Notes: generated by a model not told the origin, from the sequence alone. A stretch of DNA of 64,000 nt from Cognatundibacterium oligocarboniphilum (GCF_013377855.1 NZ_JABXYJ010000003.1:62001-126000), one strand, 5' to 3'; shown: positions 18,278 to 29,943, numbered from the stretch's first letter. Made by a program: numbers and translations.

Positions 18278-18310
18278 ATGGTGCGTCAACCACAAGGCGC
18301 AATGCCTCGT

Positions 18311-18616
18311 CTAATCATCGTGTATAGGCTGCCCTACCATCGCATCCACCCGTTCCCGCAATTCTTTGCCCGGCTTAAAATGCGGCACCCTTTTTTCAGG
18401 CACCATCACTTTATCCCCGGATTTAGGATTGCGGCCAATACGTGGCGGACGACTGTTGAGAGCAAAACTGCCAAAACCGCGAATTTCAATGCGCTGCCCT
18501 GTTGCCAGGGCATCCGACATCGCATCCAGAATGGTTTTGACAGCGATATCCACATCTTTAGCAACCAGTTGTGGATAGCGCTCCGCCAGACGAGCTATCA
18601 GCTCCGACTTCGTCAT
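18311..18616 (-). CDS. ihfB: Integration host factor subunit beta
   Basis: 101 residues of the HU/IHF family. The N-terminus is [15 protein letters not shown] and the DNA-intercalating arm signature is [24 protein letters not shown] bends DNA as a heterodimer with IhfA, which is not in this window. It lies 31 bases after rpsA, its usual neighbour, on the same strand. Confidence 0.96.
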   Translation of the reverse strand: MTKSELIARLAERYPQLVAKDVDIAVKTILDAMSDALATGQRIEIRGFGSFALNSRPPRIGRNPKSGDKVMVPEKRVPHFKPGKELRERVDAMVGQPIHDD

Positions 18617-18647
18617 ATTTTATAAAACCTGATGACTAAGATTGAGC

Positions 18648-20363
18648 TTAGTTTTTGTTGTCGAGCTTCGCCTTCAACAATGCGCCCAGGCTGGTTGTGC
18701 CGGATGCAGCGTTAGCGTCGGTAGACATTTTTTGCATGGCTTCCTGTGTGTCAGCAGAATCTTTTGCCTTGACAGACAACTGGATAGAACGTGCCTTGCG
18801 GTCAATATTCAATACCAGTGCTTCAACGCTATCGCCGACTTTCAGGTGAGTACCGGCATCTTCCACGCGATCGCGGGAGATTTCGGATGCGCGCAGATAG
18901 CCTTCAACGTCGTCAGCCAGCTGGATCACTGCGCCTTTTGGCTCAACAGATTTCACTGTACCTGTAACCACTGCACCTTTGTCGTTCATTGCGCAGTAGT
19001 TGTTGAATGGGTCGCCTTCCAGTTGCTTAACGCCCAGGGAAACGCGCTCACGCTCAACGTCGATTGCCAGAACAACGGCTTCCAGTTCGTCACCTTTCTT
19101 GAACTTGCGAACTGCTTCTTCGCCTGTTTCGTTCCAGGACAGGTCAGACAAATGAACCAGACCGTCGATGTTACCGGACAAGCCAATGAATACGCCGAAG
19201 TCAGTGATCGATTTGATCGCGCCACGTACTTTGTCGCCTTTCTTGTGATTGATCGCGAAATCATCCCAAGGATTAGCTTTACATTGTTTCATGCCCAGGC
19301 TGATACGACGACGTTCTTCGTCGATTTCCAGAACCATAACTTCAACTTCGTCGCCCAATTGAACAACTTTGTTTGGAGCAACGTTTTTGTTTGTCCAGTC
19401 CATTTCGGAAACGTGAACCAGACCTTCGATACCTTGTTCTACTTCAACGAACGCACCGTAGTCGGTCAGGTTAGTCACTTTACCGAACAGACGTGTGTTC
19501 GCTGGGTAACGACGGGACAAGCCTGTCCATGGATCGTCGCCCAATTGTTTTACGCCCAGGGACACGCGGTTTTTCTCTTGGTCGAACTTCAATACTTTTG
19601 CAGTGATTTCCTGACCAACTGTCAACACCTCGGAAGGGTGACGTACACGGCGCCATGCCAGGTCGGTGATGTGCAACAAGCCATCGATGCCGCCCAGATC
19701 AACGAACGCGCCGTAGTCAGTGATGTTTTTAACAACGCCAGTAACCACTGTGCCTTCTTTCAGGGTTTCCATCAGTTTTTGACGCTCTTCGCCCATAGAC
19801 GCTTCAACCACAGCGCGGCGGGACAGCACAACGTTGTTACGTTTGCGATCCAGCTTGATCACTTTGAATTCCATGGTTTTGCCTTCGTAAGGAGTGGTAT
19901 CCTTCACTGGGCGTGTATCAACCAAAGAACCTGGCAGGAAAGCGCGGATGCCGTTCGTCAGAACAGTCAGACCACCTTTAACTTTACCATTAACTGTACC
20001 GGTAACGATTTCGCCAGATTCCAGCGCTTTTTCCAAAGCAAGCCAGGAAGCCAGACGTTTCGCTTTGTCACGGGACAAAATTGTGTCGCCAAAGCCGTTT
20101 TCCAGCGAATCAATCGCTACGGAAACGAAATCGCCGATATTCACTTCCAGGTCGCCCTGGTCGTTTTTGAATTCTTCAACAGGGATGAAGGCTTCAGACT
20201 TCAAGCCTGCGTTCACGATCACGAAGTTGTGGTCGATACGAACGACTTCAGCAGAAATCACTTCACCGGAACGCATATCCTGACGTGACAGGGACTCTTC
20301 GAACAAAGCTGCGAAGCTGTCTGCACCGGTTGCGAAATCTTGGGACATGAATACAGTAGACAT
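18648..20363 (-). CDS. rpsA: 30S ribosomal protein S1
   Basis: 571 residues with six S1 RNA-binding repeats (for example [20 protein letters not shown] and [18 protein letters not shown]). The first two repeats are divergent and bind the ribosome; the later four bind mRNA. The first ATG is at 20363, with another at codon 6. The 147-base leader toward cmk is a candidate for the autoregulation by S1 known in other proteobacteria. Codon use is biased, as expected for a highly expressed gene. Confidence 0.97.
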   Translation of the reverse strand: MSTVFMSQDFATGADSFAALFEESLSRQDMRSGEVISAEVVRIDHNFVIVNAGLKSEAFIPVEEFKNDQGDLEVNIGDFVSVAIDSLENGFGDTILSRDKAKRLASWLALEKALESGEIVTGTVNGKVKGGLTVLTNGIRAFLPGSLVDTRPVKDTTPYEGKTMEFKVIKLDRKRNNVVLSRRAVVEASMGEERQKLMETLKEGTVVTGVVKNITDYGAFVDLGGIDGLLHITDLAWRRVRHPSEVLTVGQEITAKVLKFDQEKNRVSLGVKQLGDDPWTGLSRRYPANTRLFGKVTNLTDYGAFVEVEQGIEGLVHVSEMDWTNKNVAPNKVVQLGDEVEVMVLEIDEERRRISLGMKQCKANPWDDFAINHKKGDKVRGAIKSITDFGVFIGLSGNIDGLVHLSDLSWNETGEEAVRKFKKGDELEAVVLAIDVERERVSLGVKQLEGDPFNNYCAMNDKGAVVTGTVKSVEPKGAVIQLADDVEGYLRASEISRDRVEDAGTHLKVGDSVEALVLNIDRKARSIQLSVKAKDSADTQEAMQKMSTDANAASGTTSLGALLKAKLDNKN

Positions 20364-20510
20364 AATATTTACGAGTTAGCCGGAACGGTGCAAAGGCGCC
20401 ATTTACCGGGTTAGGTTGAACAACCCCCTGAATAAACTTGCTTTACTCAAGGGACTTACCTGCACAAAAAACCACACTTTAAGATTGAAACAAGCAATCA
20501 CGAAGGAATT

Positions 20511-21179
20511 TCAGGCTTTCTGTACATTTGCATACCATTCCAGTACTTGCTGCACCGCCTGATCTGCGGCCATGTCAGAAGTATCCAGAATCTGTGCATC
20601 TGGCGCAGGTTTGAGGGGAGCGGTTGCGCGGGCACTGTCCCTTGCATCGCGTTCCATCAAATCTTTTACCAAGTCTTTCATATTAGCAGGAATTCCCTTT
20701 TCAATCAATTGCTTATATCGACGCTGCGCCCTGGCCTCGGCGCTGGCAGTCAGAAATATTTTTAAATTGGCATCAGGAAAGATTACGGTACCCATATCGC
20801 GCCCGTCCGCCACCAGTCCGGGCGGCTGGCGGAATGAGACTTGCAGGTCCGTCAGTGCCTGGCGCACGGCGGGCAACACCGCGATGCGCGAGGCCGCCAC
20901 ACCGATCGCTTCCGCGCGTACGGCGTCCGTCACATCTTGCCCATCCAACAATACATGACCATGCTGAAAACGGCAGGGCAAAGTTCTTGCCAGGGCAACA
21001 ATGGCAGGTTCGTCCTCCAGATCGGCTTGTCGCCAGATCGCCAACAAGGCGGTCAGTCGGTACAGCGCCCCGGAATCCAGATACTGAAAACCTAACTGTT
21101 TTGCTACACGGTGCGCCACGGTTCCCTTACCTGACGCGGTGGGTCCATCAATCGTAATTACTGCAGGATTTGAGTTCAT
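20511..21179 (-). CDS. cmk: Cytidylate kinase
   Basis: 222 residues from the ATG at 21179 ([13 protein letters not shown]). The open frame runs 19 codons further, but that extension is not family-like. The P-loop GPTASGKGT, the LDSGALYR segment and the [15 protein letters not shown] motif identify CMP/dCMP kinase. It lies between aroA and rpsA, the standard order. Confidence 0.95.
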   Translation of the reverse strand: MNSNPAVITIDGPTASGKGTVAHRVAKQLGFQYLDSGALYRLTALLAIWRQADLEDEPAIVALARTLPCRFQHGHVLLDGQDVTDAVRAEAIGVAASRIAVLPAVRQALTDLQVSFRQPPGLVADGRDMGTVIFPDANLKIFLTASAEARAQRRYKQLIEKGIPANMKDLVKDLMERDARDSARATAPLKPAPDAQILDTSDMAADQAVQQVLEWYANVQKA

Positions 21180-21253
21180 TTCAGGGAGTATCCTTAAAAT
21201 CGTGGCTCTCGCCCACATAAACAAAGGTCTTCTCAATATACTCAGAGGGAGTA

Positions 21254-22597
21254 TTAAAACAGTTCCTGATGATTAATCTGAGCAAATACCTCAAAATAAT
21301 CCGGAAAGGTTTTCGCAACACATTGCGGATCATTAATCCGCATCACCGCACCACGCCGCGCTTTACCATCCAGACTGGCGAGCGAAAAGCACATCGCCAT
21401 ACGGTGATCATCATACGTGGCAATGCTGGCAGGCAGCATCTGCGCCGGTGGTGTGACGACCATGTAATCCGCACCCTCCTCTACCGTTGCCCCGACTTTA
21501 CGCAATTCGGTTGCCATCGCCGATAAACGATCGGTTTCCTTCACACGCCAGCTGGCAATATTGCGTAACGTAGTCGGGCCATTGGCATATAAGGCAGCAA
21601 CGGCAATTGTCATGGCCGCATCCGGAATATGATTGAAATCCATATCAATGGCTTGTAACGTACCGCCGGAACGGGCTTCGATCCAGTTATCGCCACGGGT
21701 GATGATCGCACCCATTTTTTCCAACGCTTCGGCAAAACGGACGTCACCCTGAATGCTGTCACGACCGACACCTTCCACCCGCACTGGTCCGCCTGCAATC
21801 GCACCGGCCGCCAGGAAATACGACGCCGACGAAGCATCGCCTTCGACATGCATCACGCCCGGTGACACATAATGCTGACCAGCCTTGATGGTAAATGTCT
21901 GCCAGCCATCGCGCTCTACGACAACACCGAAGCGCGCCATCAGGTTCAGCGTGATTTCTATATAGGGCTTGGAAATCAGCTCACCAATCACTTGAATACG
22001 AACATCATGTACGGTCGCCATCAATGGTGCTGCCATCAGCAAGGCAGTCAGGAACTGGCTGGACACATTACCCTTGACCTGCAATTCCTGCGCATGCAAA
22101 TGACCGCGATGGATATGTAAAGGCGGATATCCGGGATTGCCGGTGTAGTCGATCTGTGCACCCGCCACATTCAGCGCATCCACCAGATCGCCAATCGGAC
22201 GCTCATGCATACGAGATACGCCATGCACCGTGTAATCGCCGCCGAGCACCGCCAGCGCGGCAACCAGCGGACGAATCGCCGTACCAGCATTACCCATAAA
22301 CAAATCAGCATGCTGGTGCGGAAAATGACCTTTCACTCCATGCACCCGATAATTTTGCGTATCGCCCTCCTGCTCCCAGTGCACGCCGAGTTTTTGCAGG
22401 GCATTCAGCATCACCAGCGTATCGTCAGAAGCCAGCAGATCCTTGATTTCAGTCACGCCTTCCGATAAGGCAGCCAACAGCAGAGTGCGGTTTGAGATAC
22501 TTTTGGAACCGGGCAACCGCACCGTTCCCTGCACCTGCATGACCGGTTGCAGATCAAGGTAATGCGGATAATGTTTGCTGTGTTTTGTCATGGTCAT
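21254..22597 (-). CDS. aroA: 3-phosphoshikimate 1-carboxyvinyltransferase (EPSP synthase)
   Basis: 447 residues. The signatures [20 protein letters not shown] (N-terminal), [13 protein letters not shown] and [11 protein letters not shown] (C-terminal) are complete. It joins shikimate-3-phosphate and phosphoenolpyruvate on the way to chorismate. It has the family's usual single-domain-pair length and is not fused to tyrA. A 191-base gap separates it from tyrA. Confidence 0.96.
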   Translation of the reverse strand: MTMTKHSKHYPHYLDLQPVMQVQGTVRLPGSKSISNRTLLLAALSEGVTEIKDLLASDDTLVMLNALQKLGVHWEQEGDTQNYRVHGVKGHFPHQHADLFMGNAGTAIRPLVAALAVLGGDYTVHGVSRMHERPIGDLVDALNVAGAQIDYTGNPGYPPLHIHRGHLHAQELQVKGNVSSQFLTALLMAAPLMATVHDVRIQVIGELISKPYIEITLNLMARFGVVVERDGWQTFTIKAGQHYVSPGVMHVEGDASSASYFLAAGAIAGGPVRVEGVGRDSIQGDVRFAEALEKMGAIITRGDNWIEARSGGTLQAIDMDFNHIPDAAMTIAVAALYANGPTTLRNIASWRVKETDRLSAMATELRKVGATVEEGADYMVVTPPAQMLPASIATYDDHRMAMCFSLASLDGKARRGAVMRINDPQCVAKTFPDYFEVFAQINHQELF

Positions 22598-22788
22598 CTG
22601 ATCTTGAATGGAACGCGGAGACTGGTGTTAAGTCTGCTGTTACGTATTAGGGCTGATGCTAAGTTTGATATTGAGTCTGATTTAAATCCGGTAGCGTGAG
22701 CGCCGCTGAATCACAAGTAAAGTCTGATACTGCATTCATCCGATCGAAAACGCCAGATGGAACGGGACGCAACGGCACGGCATAATAT

Positions 22789-23706
22789 TCAGTCTCCTCC
22801 TTCGCGCTGTTGTTTTTCCGCGGCTTCAATCGCGCTGATCCAGTTATGACGGGCTTTTTGCGCGTTCGCATAAATTCCTTCAATGCCCGCCGCATCGGCA
22901 GTTAACAGGCATTCGCGCAGCACCTGCAATCTTGCCGTGTAAGAATCCAACTCCTGCAGCATCGCTTGCCGGTTCGCCAGCGTGATATCGCGCCACATTT
23001 CGGGCGACGATCCGGCAATCCGCGTAAAGTCTCGAAAACCACTGGCTGCATACTGAAACAACAAATCCGCATGCGGTTTACGAGCGATATCATCCACTAA
23101 TGCATAGGCCAGTAAATGCGGCAAATGACTGACTGCCGCAAAGACAGCATCGTGCCGCTCAGGCTGCAGATAATGAATGATGGCGCCACATTGCTCCCAC
23201 ACCTGGGCAACGCGCGCGACATCTGCATCACTGTTTTCCGGCAATCGGGTAATCACTGCTTTTTTACCGACGTACAAGTCGGATAACGCCGCATCAGGAC
23301 CATTCAGCTCGCGTCCGGCAATCGGGTGTGCCGGGACAAACTGCGCAAGCTTGACACCGAGTGCAGCGCGTGCCGCCAGCACTACATCCGACTTGGTACT
23401 ACCCGCATCTGTCACTACGGTTCCTGGTTGCAAATGCGGCGCTATTGCACTAAGAATCGCTTGTGTTTGTGCGACCGGCGCGGCAATCAGCACCAGATCG
23501 ACATCTTTGACTGCGATTTCTGCAGACGTTGCAATACTATCGATAATACCAAGCTGCAAGGCTCGCTCTAATGACGCGTAACTACGCCCCACACCGACAA
23601 TATGACCGACAGCACCAGCCTTTTTCAATGCCAGTGCAAACGAACCACCGATCAGACCAACGCCAAAAATCGCAATACGCTTAACAACATTCGACACGTT
23701 CGGCAT
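22789..23706 (-). CDS. tyrA: Prephenate dehydrogenase
   Basis: 305 residues from the ATG at 23706, 7 bases past the pheA stop; a longer frame begins at 23766 but would overlap pheA. The NAD-binding motif is RIAIFGVGLIGGSFALALKKAG. The downstream PVAQTQAILS, VTDAGSTKSD and FVPAHPIAGRE segments and the C-terminal helical dimerisation domain fit prephenate or arogenate dehydrogenase for tyrosine synthesis. Confidence 0.93.
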   Translation of the reverse strand: MPNVSNVVKRIAIFGVGLIGGSFALALKKAGAVGHIVGVGRSYASLERALQLGIIDSIATSAEIAVKDVDLVLIAAPVAQTQAILSAIAPHLQPGTVVTDAGSTKSDVVLAARAALGVKLAQFVPAHPIAGRELNGPDAALSDLYVGKKAVITRLPENSDADVARVAQVWEQCGAIIHYLQPERHDAVFAAVSHLPHLLAYALVDDIARKPHADLLFQYAASGFRDFTRIAGSSPEMWRDITLANRQAMLQELDSYTARLQVLRECLLTADAAGIEGIYANAQKARHNWISAIEAAEKQQREGGD

Positions 23707-23713
23707 CACAGTC

Positions 23714-24787
23714 TCACAACGTGCAGGGATAAGAACCCAGGACTTTGAAGAAAGCCGCCTTCGCATCGAGTTCCGCCATCGCCGCCGCTACCTTGGCATC
23801 CATCACATGGCCTTCAACATCGACGTAAAAATAGTATTCCCAGTTACCTGTTCGTGCTGGGCGTGATTCAAATCGAGTCATCGAAACGCCATGTTTGGAT
23901 AAGGGGGCCAGCAAATCGTACACCGCACCGGCCTTGTTCGGCGTCGCCAGCACGATCGACGTCTGGTCTTTGCCGCTCGGCGTGGTGTGCAGACGACCAA
24001 TCACCGCAAAGCGTGTGCGGTTATGCGGATCATCCTGAATGTGCGCGCTGACGATGCCGAGATTGTATTGCGTACCGGCGATTTCACTGGCAATCGCAGC
24101 AACCGTGTAATCACCACTTGCCATGCGTGCAGCTTCGGCATTGGATGCCACCGCCTGACGTTCAATGTGCGGGAAATGCTGGTTCAGCCACGCCTGACAT
24201 TGCGCCAGCGCCTGTGAATGGGCGCAAATACGGCTCACGCCTTCCATATTGCCGGACTTGCTCATCAGACTATGCTGCACCGGAATCGCCAGCTCGCCGC
24301 TGATCGCCAGACTGGTTTGCAGCAATAAATCGAGTGTACGATTGATCGCGCCTTCGGACGAATTTTCAATCGGCACGACGCCAAAATCTGCCGTACCCGC
24401 TTCAGTTGCACGGAAAACTTCGTCTATCGAAACGCAAGGCAAAGCCTGAATCGCATGACCGAACTGCTTGTACACCGCCTGTTCGCTGAAGGTACCGACC
24501 GGACCTAAAAATGCCACCACCACACGCCGTTCCAGTGCGCGACAGGCGGACATAATTTCGCGGAAAATCAGCTGAATATCTTCATTCAGTAAAGGGCCAG
24601 GATTGCGCTCAGCCACGCCGCGCAATACCTGCGCCTCGCGCTCAGGACGAAATACCGGCGCGTTGGTCTCTGCTTTCACATGACCGACTTCTTCGGCGAC
24701 GCGAGCGCGCTGGTTCAGCAAATCGAGAATCTGGGCATCGATCGCATCAATCTTAATGCGCAGGGGGAGTAATTTATTGTCGCTCAT
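23714..24787 (-). CDS. pheA: Bifunctional chorismate mutase / prephenate dehydratase (P-protein)
   Basis: 357 residues. The N-terminal chorismate mutase AroQ domain (residues about 6-90, LRIKIDAIDAQILDLLNQRARVAEEVG) precedes prephenate dehydratase (VAFLGPVGTFSEQA and the catalytic region TADFGVVPIENSSEGAI). A C-terminal ACT domain with the phenylalanine-binding GAVYDLL and ESRPAR motifs closes it, predicting feedback inhibition by phenylalanine. It lies downstream of serC and 7 bases upstream of tyrA. Confidence 0.95.
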   Translation of the reverse strand: MSDNKLLPLRIKIDAIDAQILDLLNQRARVAEEVGHVKAETNAPVFRPEREAQVLRGVAERNPGPLLNEDIQLIFREIMSACRALERRVVVAFLGPVGTFSEQAVYKQFGHAIQALPCVSIDEVFRATEAGTADFGVVPIENSSEGAINRTLDLLLQTSLAISGELAIPVQHSLMSKSGNMEGVSRICAHSQALAQCQAWLNQHFPHIERQAVASNAEAARMASGDYTVAAIASEIAGTQYNLGIVSAHIQDDPHNRTRFAVIGRLHTTPSGKDQTSIVLATPNKAGAVYDLLAPLSKHGVSMTRFESRPARTGNWEYYFYVDVEGHVMDAKVAAAMAELDAKAAFFKVLGSYPCTL

Positions 24788-24989
24788 ACTTTACCTAAAA
24801 ACCGTGTTTGTTTGGATAGCGCAAGGCCTTGCAAAAAGAGCGATATGCGTCGCTGTAAATTGCAATGCCTGGGCCATAGACTGCTGTATGCTTACTGCCA
24901 GGCTTGTGATCCGGCCCGTCAGCGCCACGGTTTCCAGGTGATGGTGTTGTGCCATGCTCAGAAAGGGCTGACGGAAAAGCAAGCAGAAA

Positions 24990-26090
24990 TCAGGAATGCT
25001 GGCGGGCAAATTCCTGCATAAAACTGACCAACGCCTGTACGCCTTCCATTGGCATGGCGTTATAAATCGAAGCACGCATACCGCCAACCGATTTATGTCC
25101 TTTTAACTGCAACAGGCCGTTGGCTTTGGCTTCTGCCAGAAAAACCGTATTCAGACTTTCGTCTTTCAGGAAAAACGGCACATTCATCCGCGAACGGCTA
25201 TTTTTCTCTACCCGATTTTCATAGAAATCCGTAGAGTCAAGATAATCGTAAAGCAACTTTGCCTTGGCAATGTTTTTTTGCTCCATCGCGGCGACACCGC
25301 CCTGACGCTTCAGCCATTGGAACACCAGACCGGCGATATAAATCGCATACGTCGGTGGCGTGTTGTACATAGAACCGTTATCGGCAATGATTTTCCAGTC
25401 AAAGGCGGACGGGCAGACCGGCAAACTGTGGCCTAGCAAATCCTCTCGCACAATCGCAATCGTCAGGCCGGCAGGTCCGATATTTTTCTGTGCGCCACCA
25501 AAGATGACATCGTATTTCGACACATCAATCTGACGCGACAGAATATGAGAAGACATATCCACCACCAGCGGCGCACCGTTTGTATCCGCCGCGATCTCGG
25601 GCGCAAACTGAAATTCAACGCCATCAATGGTTTCATTGGTACAGATATGCACATACGCCGCATCCGGCGTGAGATTCCACTCAGCACGCGGTGGAATCGT
25701 GGTAAATCCGCTGGCAGCAGCAGACGCAGCGACATGCACTTTGCCATATTTCTGCGCTTCCTTGATCGACTTCCCACTCCACGAGCCGGTGTGAATGAAA
25801 TCAATGGTCGCTTCAGGGCGTTTGCCCATCAGATTCATCGGTACAATGGCATTTTCACCCAGACCGCCGCCTTGCAAAAACAGGATTTGATAATTAGCCG
25901 GCACTGCCAGCAAATCACGCAAATCTTTTTGCGCAGCGTCCATGATGGACATGAATTCGGCACCGCGATGGCTCATTTCCATCACGGACATGCCGCTGCC
26001 ATGCCAATCCAGCATTTCAGCAGCGGCCTGTTGCAATACCTCTTTTGGCAACACCGCCGGACCTGCGGAAAAATTATAAATCGTCGTCAT
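24990..26090 (-). CDS. serC: Phosphoserine aminotransferase
   Basis: 366 residues from the ATG at 26090 ([19 protein letters not shown]). The ATG is 4 bases after the gyrA stop and has a GGAG ribosome site inside the gyrA tail, so a longer in-frame start is rejected. The PLP-lysine region [12 protein letters not shown] and the C-terminal [20 protein letters not shown] are conserved. The enzyme makes phosphoserine in serine synthesis and also serves the pyridoxine pathway. The 202 bases between serC and pheA hold no supported gene. Confidence 0.95.
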   Translation of the reverse strand: MTTIYNFSAGPAVLPKEVLQQAAAEMLDWHGSGMSVMEMSHRGAEFMSIMDAAQKDLRDLLAVPANYQILFLQGGGLGENAIVPMNLMGKRPEATIDFIHTGSWSGKSIKEAQKYGKVHVAASAAASGFTTIPPRAEWNLTPDAAYVHICTNETIDGVEFQFAPEIAADTNGAPLVVDMSSHILSRQIDVSKYDVIFGGAQKNIGPAGLTIAIVREDLLGHSLPVCPSAFDWKIIADNGSMYNTPPTYAIYIAGLVFQWLKRQGGVAAMEQKNIAKAKLLYDYLDSTDFYENRVEKNSRSRMNVPFFLKDESLNTVFLAEAKANGLLQLKGHKSVGGMRASIYNAMPMEGVQALVSFMQEFARQHS

Positions 26091-26094
26091 GACT

Positions 26095-28743
26095 TCACTC
26101 CGTAACACCGGCTTCCGGTGTACTGGTATCGGCATCTTCAGCAGTTTCAGTGTTATCGGGATCGGCATCGGTTTCGACAATGCGCTGCAAGCCGGACAGC
26201 TTGGTGCCATCTTCCACAGCGATCAGCGTCACGCCTTGCGTTGCGCGACCCATTTCGCGAATCTCAGAAACACGGGTGCGGATCAGTACGCCGCCGGTAG
26301 TAATCAGCATGATTTCGTCGCTGGTTTCCACCAGTGTCGCAGCGACAACCTTGCCATTGCGCTCGGAAGTCTGGATTGCAATCATGCCCTTGGTACCACG
26401 ACCATGGCGGGTATATTCAGTGATCGGCGTTCGTTTGCCGAAGCCGTTTTCAGTAGCGGTCAAGACAGACTGTTGTTCATTTTCTGCCACCAGCAAGGCG
26501 ATGACCTGCTGACCTTCATCCAGGTTCATGCCGCGCACACCACGGGCAGTACGCCCCATAGGACGCACATCGTTTTCGTCAAAACGCACGGCTTTACCGG
26601 CGTCAGAGAACAGCATCACGTCGTGCTGCCCATCGGTCAGCGCAGCGCCGATCAGGAAATCGCCCTCATCCAGATCGACCGCAATGATGCCGGCTTTGCG
26701 TGGATTACTGAAATCGGTCAACGGTGTTTTCTTGACGGTACCGAGGCTGGTTGCCATGAACACGTAATGGTCTTCAGGGAAGCTGCGATTGTCGCCTGAT
26801 AAAGGCAGGATCACGGTGATTTTTTCGCCGTCCTGCAGCGGGAACATATTGACAATCGGTTTGCCGCGCGAGGTACGGGAACCTTGCGGTACTTCCCAGA
26901 CTTTCAGCCAATACAGGCGTCCACGATTGCTGAAACAGAGGATGTAATCATGTGTATTGGCGACGAATAATTGCTCAATCCAGTCATCATCTTTGGTTGC
27001 CGTGGCCTGCTTGCCGCGACCACCGCGCTTTTGCGCCCGGTATTCGGACAAAGGCTGAGATTTCATATAGCCGGTGTGCGACAAGGTCACCACCATATCC
27101 TGCGGCGTGATCAGGTCTTCGGTTTCCAGGTCGGTCGCATTATGCGAAATCTCGGAACGACGCACGTCTTTGTTGCCTTCACCGTATTCATTACGTGCCA
27201 GCGTCAACTCATCCGTGATGATCACGGTAACACGTTCAGGTTTAGCCAGAATATCAAGCAGATCAGCGATTTCCGCCATCACGTCTTTATACTCATTGAC
27301 AATCTTGTCCTGCTCCAGACCAGTCAGGCGCTGCAAACGCATTTGCAGAATTTCCTGCGCCTGATCATCGGACAATTTATACATGCCGTCGGCCTGAATG
27401 CCGTAATGCTTAGGCAGATTTTCAGGACGGAAGGCTTCGATACCGCCGGGATTATCAGCCGCAGTACGCGTCAGCATTTCACGCACCATCGAACTGTCCC
27501 ACGCACGGGTCATCAACTCCTGTTTCGCAATCGGCGGTGTTGGTGCGGCCTTGATGATCGCGATGAAATCATCGATATTCGCCAGTGCAACCGCCAGACC
27601 TTCGAGCACGTGACCACGCTCACGCGCCTTGCGCAATTCGAACACGGTGCGGCGTGTGACCACTTCCCGGCGATGCGACAGGAAGCAGGACAGCATTTCC
27701 TTCAGGTTCAGCAGTTTTGGCTGACCATTGACCAATGCCACCATGTTCATACCGAAGGTATCTTGCAATTGTGTTTGCTTGTACAGATTGTTCAGCACGA
27801 CATCCGGTACTTCGCCGCGCTTGAGTTCAATCACGACCCGCATGCCGGATTTGTCGGACTCATCGCGGATGTCGGAAATACCGTCAAGCTTTTTGTCCCG
27901 CACCAGCTCCGCAATCCGTTCCAGCAAGGATTTCTTATTAACCTGGTACGGCAGCTCATCAATGATCAGCGCGGTACGGTTGTCTTTACCAAATTCTTCA
28001 AAGTGCGTTTTCGCACGCATCACGACACGACCACGACCAGTGCGATAGCCGTCGCGCACGCCGGATACGCCGTAAATGATGCCGCCGGTCGGGAAATCCG
28101 GTGCGGGAATCAGTTCAATCAGCTCATCGACCGAGCAATCCTGATTGCGCAGCAAATGCAGCGCGCCGTTAATGATTTCAGTAATATTATGCGGTGGAAT
28201 ATTGGTCGCCATTCCCACCGCGATACCAGACGCACCGTTGATCAGCAGATTCGGAATCCGGGTGGGCAGGACGGAAGGTTCTTTTTCCTTACCATCATAG
28301 TTGGGAACAAAATCAACAGTTTCTTTTTCGATATCGGCCAGAATTTCATTTGCAATTTTGTCGAGACGGCACTCGGTGTAACGCATCGCCGCCGCGTTAT
28401 CACCATCAATCGAACCAAAGTTACCCTGCCCATCGACCAGCGTATAACGCAGCGAGAAATCCTGCGCCATGCGCACCAGCGTATCGTAAATCGAGGCATC
28501 ACCATGCGGGTGATATTTACCCATGACTTCACCGACCACGCGCGCGCATTTGACGAATGGCCGGTTATACACGTTGTTCATTTCGTGCATGGCAAACAAA
28601 ACACGACGATGCACAGGCTTCAGTCCATCACGCACGTCCGGCAAGGCACGCCCGACGATGACGCTCATCGCGTAATCGAGGTAGCTCTTGCGCATTTCTT
28701 CTTCAAGGGAAATCGGGAGTGTTTCTTTGGCGAATTGATCCAT
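26095..28743 (-). CDS. gyrA: DNA gyrase subunit A
   Basis: 882 residues. Catalytic Tyr122 is in [11 protein letters not shown], with numbering that matches E. coli exactly. The quinolone-determining region reads [11 protein letters not shown], so position 83 is Ala and position 87 is Asp. The C-terminal pinwheel domain includes the GyrA box QKRGGRGK, needed for wrapping and negative supercoiling. An acidic tail follows. It heads the serC-pheA-tyrA gene row; the spacing of 4 bases to serC suggests coupling. Confidence 0.97.
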   Translation of the reverse strand: MDQFAKETLPISLEEEMRKSYLDYAMSVIVGRALPDVRDGLKPVHRRVLFAMHEMNNVYNRPFVKCARVVGEVMGKYHPHGDASIYDTLVRMAQDFSLRYTLVDGQGNFGSIDGDNAAAMRYTECRLDKIANEILADIEKETVDFVPNYDGKEKEPSVLPTRIPNLLINGASGIAVGMATNIPPHNITEIINGALHLLRNQDCSVDELIELIPAPDFPTGGIIYGVSGVRDGYRTGRGRVVMRAKTHFEEFGKDNRTALIIDELPYQVNKKSLLERIAELVRDKKLDGISDIRDESDKSGMRVVIELKRGEVPDVVLNNLYKQTQLQDTFGMNMVALVNGQPKLLNLKEMLSCFLSHRREVVTRRTVFELRKARERGHVLEGLAVALANIDDFIAIIKAAPTPPIAKQELMTRAWDSSMVREMLTRTAADNPGGIEAFRPENLPKHYGIQADGMYKLSDDQAQEILQMRLQRLTGLEQDKIVNEYKDVMAEIADLLDILAKPERVTVIITDELTLARNEYGEGNKDVRRSEISHNATDLETEDLITPQDMVVTLSHTGYMKSQPLSEYRAQKRGGRGKQATATKDDDWIEQLFVANTHDYILCFSNRGRLYWLKVWEVPQGSRTSRGKPIVNMFPLQDGEKITVILPLSGDNRSFPEDHYVFMATSLGTVKKTPLTDFSNPRKAGIIAVDLDEGDFLIGAALTDGQHDVMLFSDAGKAVRFDENDVRPMGRTARGVRGMNLDEGQQVIALLVAENEQQSVLTATENGFGKRTPITEYTRHGRGTKGMIAIQTSERNGKVVAATLVETSDEIMLITTGGVLIRTRVSEIREMGRATQGVTLIAVEDGTKLSGLQRIVETDADPDNTETAEDADTSTPEAGVTE

Positions 28744-29089
28744 TGGCAGGCTGGCAAATTAAAGCTTGGTTGAATGATGACGCGACCATAACCGGACTCA
28801 GGGAGAAACTCTTCCAATCCTGGATAAGCGGGCGCTACCGGAAGCGGCTGGCAGAGTCCCTCTGTTTTCATCCTGAGCCCCGGAATGTTTCGGGCGTTTA
28901 ACGTTTGATTCTAACATGCCGCGATGTGCTTCAGCGCCATTCCTGGCAAAACACTGTACAGAATGCAACCTTCGGACAGCATTGCTAAATATCTGCCTGA
29001 CTGTCGTCAAGATGACAACCGGCAGGCAATGCCCGTGATTTAATCAACAGACACAACAACTTCACGACAACAACAAAGGGAGATTCATC
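28744..29089. other. Divergent promoter region between gyrA and the first OmpA-family gene
   Basis: A 346-base gene-free spacer that must carry promoters for gyrA (minus) and the OmpA-family gene (plus). The plus-strand gene has a clear AAAGGGAG ribosome site. No terminator, repeat or RNA gene was seen; short open frames inside it have no coding character. Confidence 0.5.
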
Positions 29090-29767
29090 ATGAAAAAACT
29101 GATCTTATCCATTTCAGCCGTCTTTCTGGCAGGCAGTGCGTGGGCACAGAGCGACATTTCCCTCAGCCGGCAAGATGGTGCCTATGCACAGGACAGCAGA
29201 ACAACCGCAGTCCGGAGCAGCAGCGGTCTGTGCTGGCACACAGGCAGCTGGACAACACAGGCTGCCGTGGCCGGCTGCGACGGCCCGCTGACGCCACCTG
29301 TCAATTCCCCCGAAAAACCTGCGGTTGTCATACCAGCCCCAGTCACTGCACCGGTGGTCGCGGCCAGCGCATCAGCCCCAAAGCGTTGCGATTTCAGTAT
29401 TACCCTGCAAAATGACGAGAGCTTTGATTTCAACCAGTACGCACTGAAAACAGCCGCAAAACAGCGCATTGACAAAGATCTCATCGGCAAGATCGCTCAG
29501 TGCGCAAAGCTCGATATCATCATCGTGACCGGCCATACGGATCTGATCGGAAATCAGCAATACAACCAGAAACTATCTGAAAAAAGAGCTGATGCTGTTG
29601 CCAGCTATCTCACCAGCCGGGGAGTCAAGGCCATGATCGACACCATGGGCATGGGAAAAACACAACAGATTAAAGCGTGTGACGAACATCTTCCGACAAA
29701 ACAATTACAAGCATGCCTGGCACCGAACCGGCGCGTTGTCATTGAAGTTAAAGGGCTGCAAAAATAA
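29090..29767 (+). CDS. OmpA-family protein with periplasmic peptidoglycan-binding domain
   Basis: 225 residues with a signal peptide (MKKLILSISAVFLAGSAWAQ). A short motif LCWHTGSWTTQAAVAGCDGPL is followed by a Pro-rich linker and a C-terminal OmpA domain (about residues 110-222). That domain binds meso-diaminopimelate peptidoglycan (VTGHTDLIGNQQYNQKLSEKRADAVASYL, NRRVVIEV). No eight-strand barrel is present, so it is a soluble or peripheral envelope protein. It is a paralogue of the next gene and carries extra cysteines (CDFSI, AQCAKLD, KACDEHLP, LQACLAPN) that suggest disulphides. Confidence 0.88.
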   Translation: MKKLILSISAVFLAGSAWAQSDISLSRQDGAYAQDSRTTAVRSSSGLCWHTGSWTTQAAVAGCDGPLTPPVNSPEKPAVVIPAPVTAPVVAASASAPKRCDFSITLQNDESFDFNQYALKTAAKQRIDKDLIGKIAQCAKLDIIIVTGHTDLIGNQQYNQKLSEKRADAVASYLTSRGVKAMIDTMGMGKTQQIKACDEHLPTKQLQACLAPNRRVVIEVKGLQK

Positions 29768-29907
29768 CAGCTACACAAAAGACTCAAACTGGTATGAGAT
29801 ATGATTAAGCTGCTTTAAATGCTTTTCTTTTAAGAAAAATCTACAATTCCGTTGCCGCCACACGACATTATTGGAGAACAGAGTATTGAGTAAATTGGCA
29901 ATGCATC

Positions 29908-29943
29908 TGGCACAATTGTGATTTATGGCACAATGTTGATTTA
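29908..29943. repeat. Two tandem 18-bp imperfect repeats upstream of the second OmpA-family gene
   Basis: Two adjacent copies of TGGCACAATTGTGATTTA differ at two neighbouring positions (16 of 18 identical). They lie about 120 bases upstream of the highly expressed-looking OmpA gene. The first copy contains the palindrome CACAATTGTG. They could be regulator-binding sites; sigma-54 spacing does not fit. Confidence 0.55.

Noticed and set aside
18642-20288. 548-codon plus-strand ORF opposite rpsA
   Set aside because: It is the antisense shadow of a highly biased ribosomal protein gene and has an implausible composition rich in Phe, Gln and Asn.
24788-24989. Possible small gene between serC and pheA
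   Set aside because: Open frames there overlap serC or lack start signals and have no protein-like composition.
26971-28773. 600-codon plus-strand ORF opposite gyrA
   Set aside because: Antisense shadow of gyrA; rich in His, Arg and Gln with no domain.
29908-29943. Sigma-54 promoter, because the repeats begin TGGCAC
   Set aside because: The second half-site TTGC is missing and the spacing to TTGA is one base short in the better copy.
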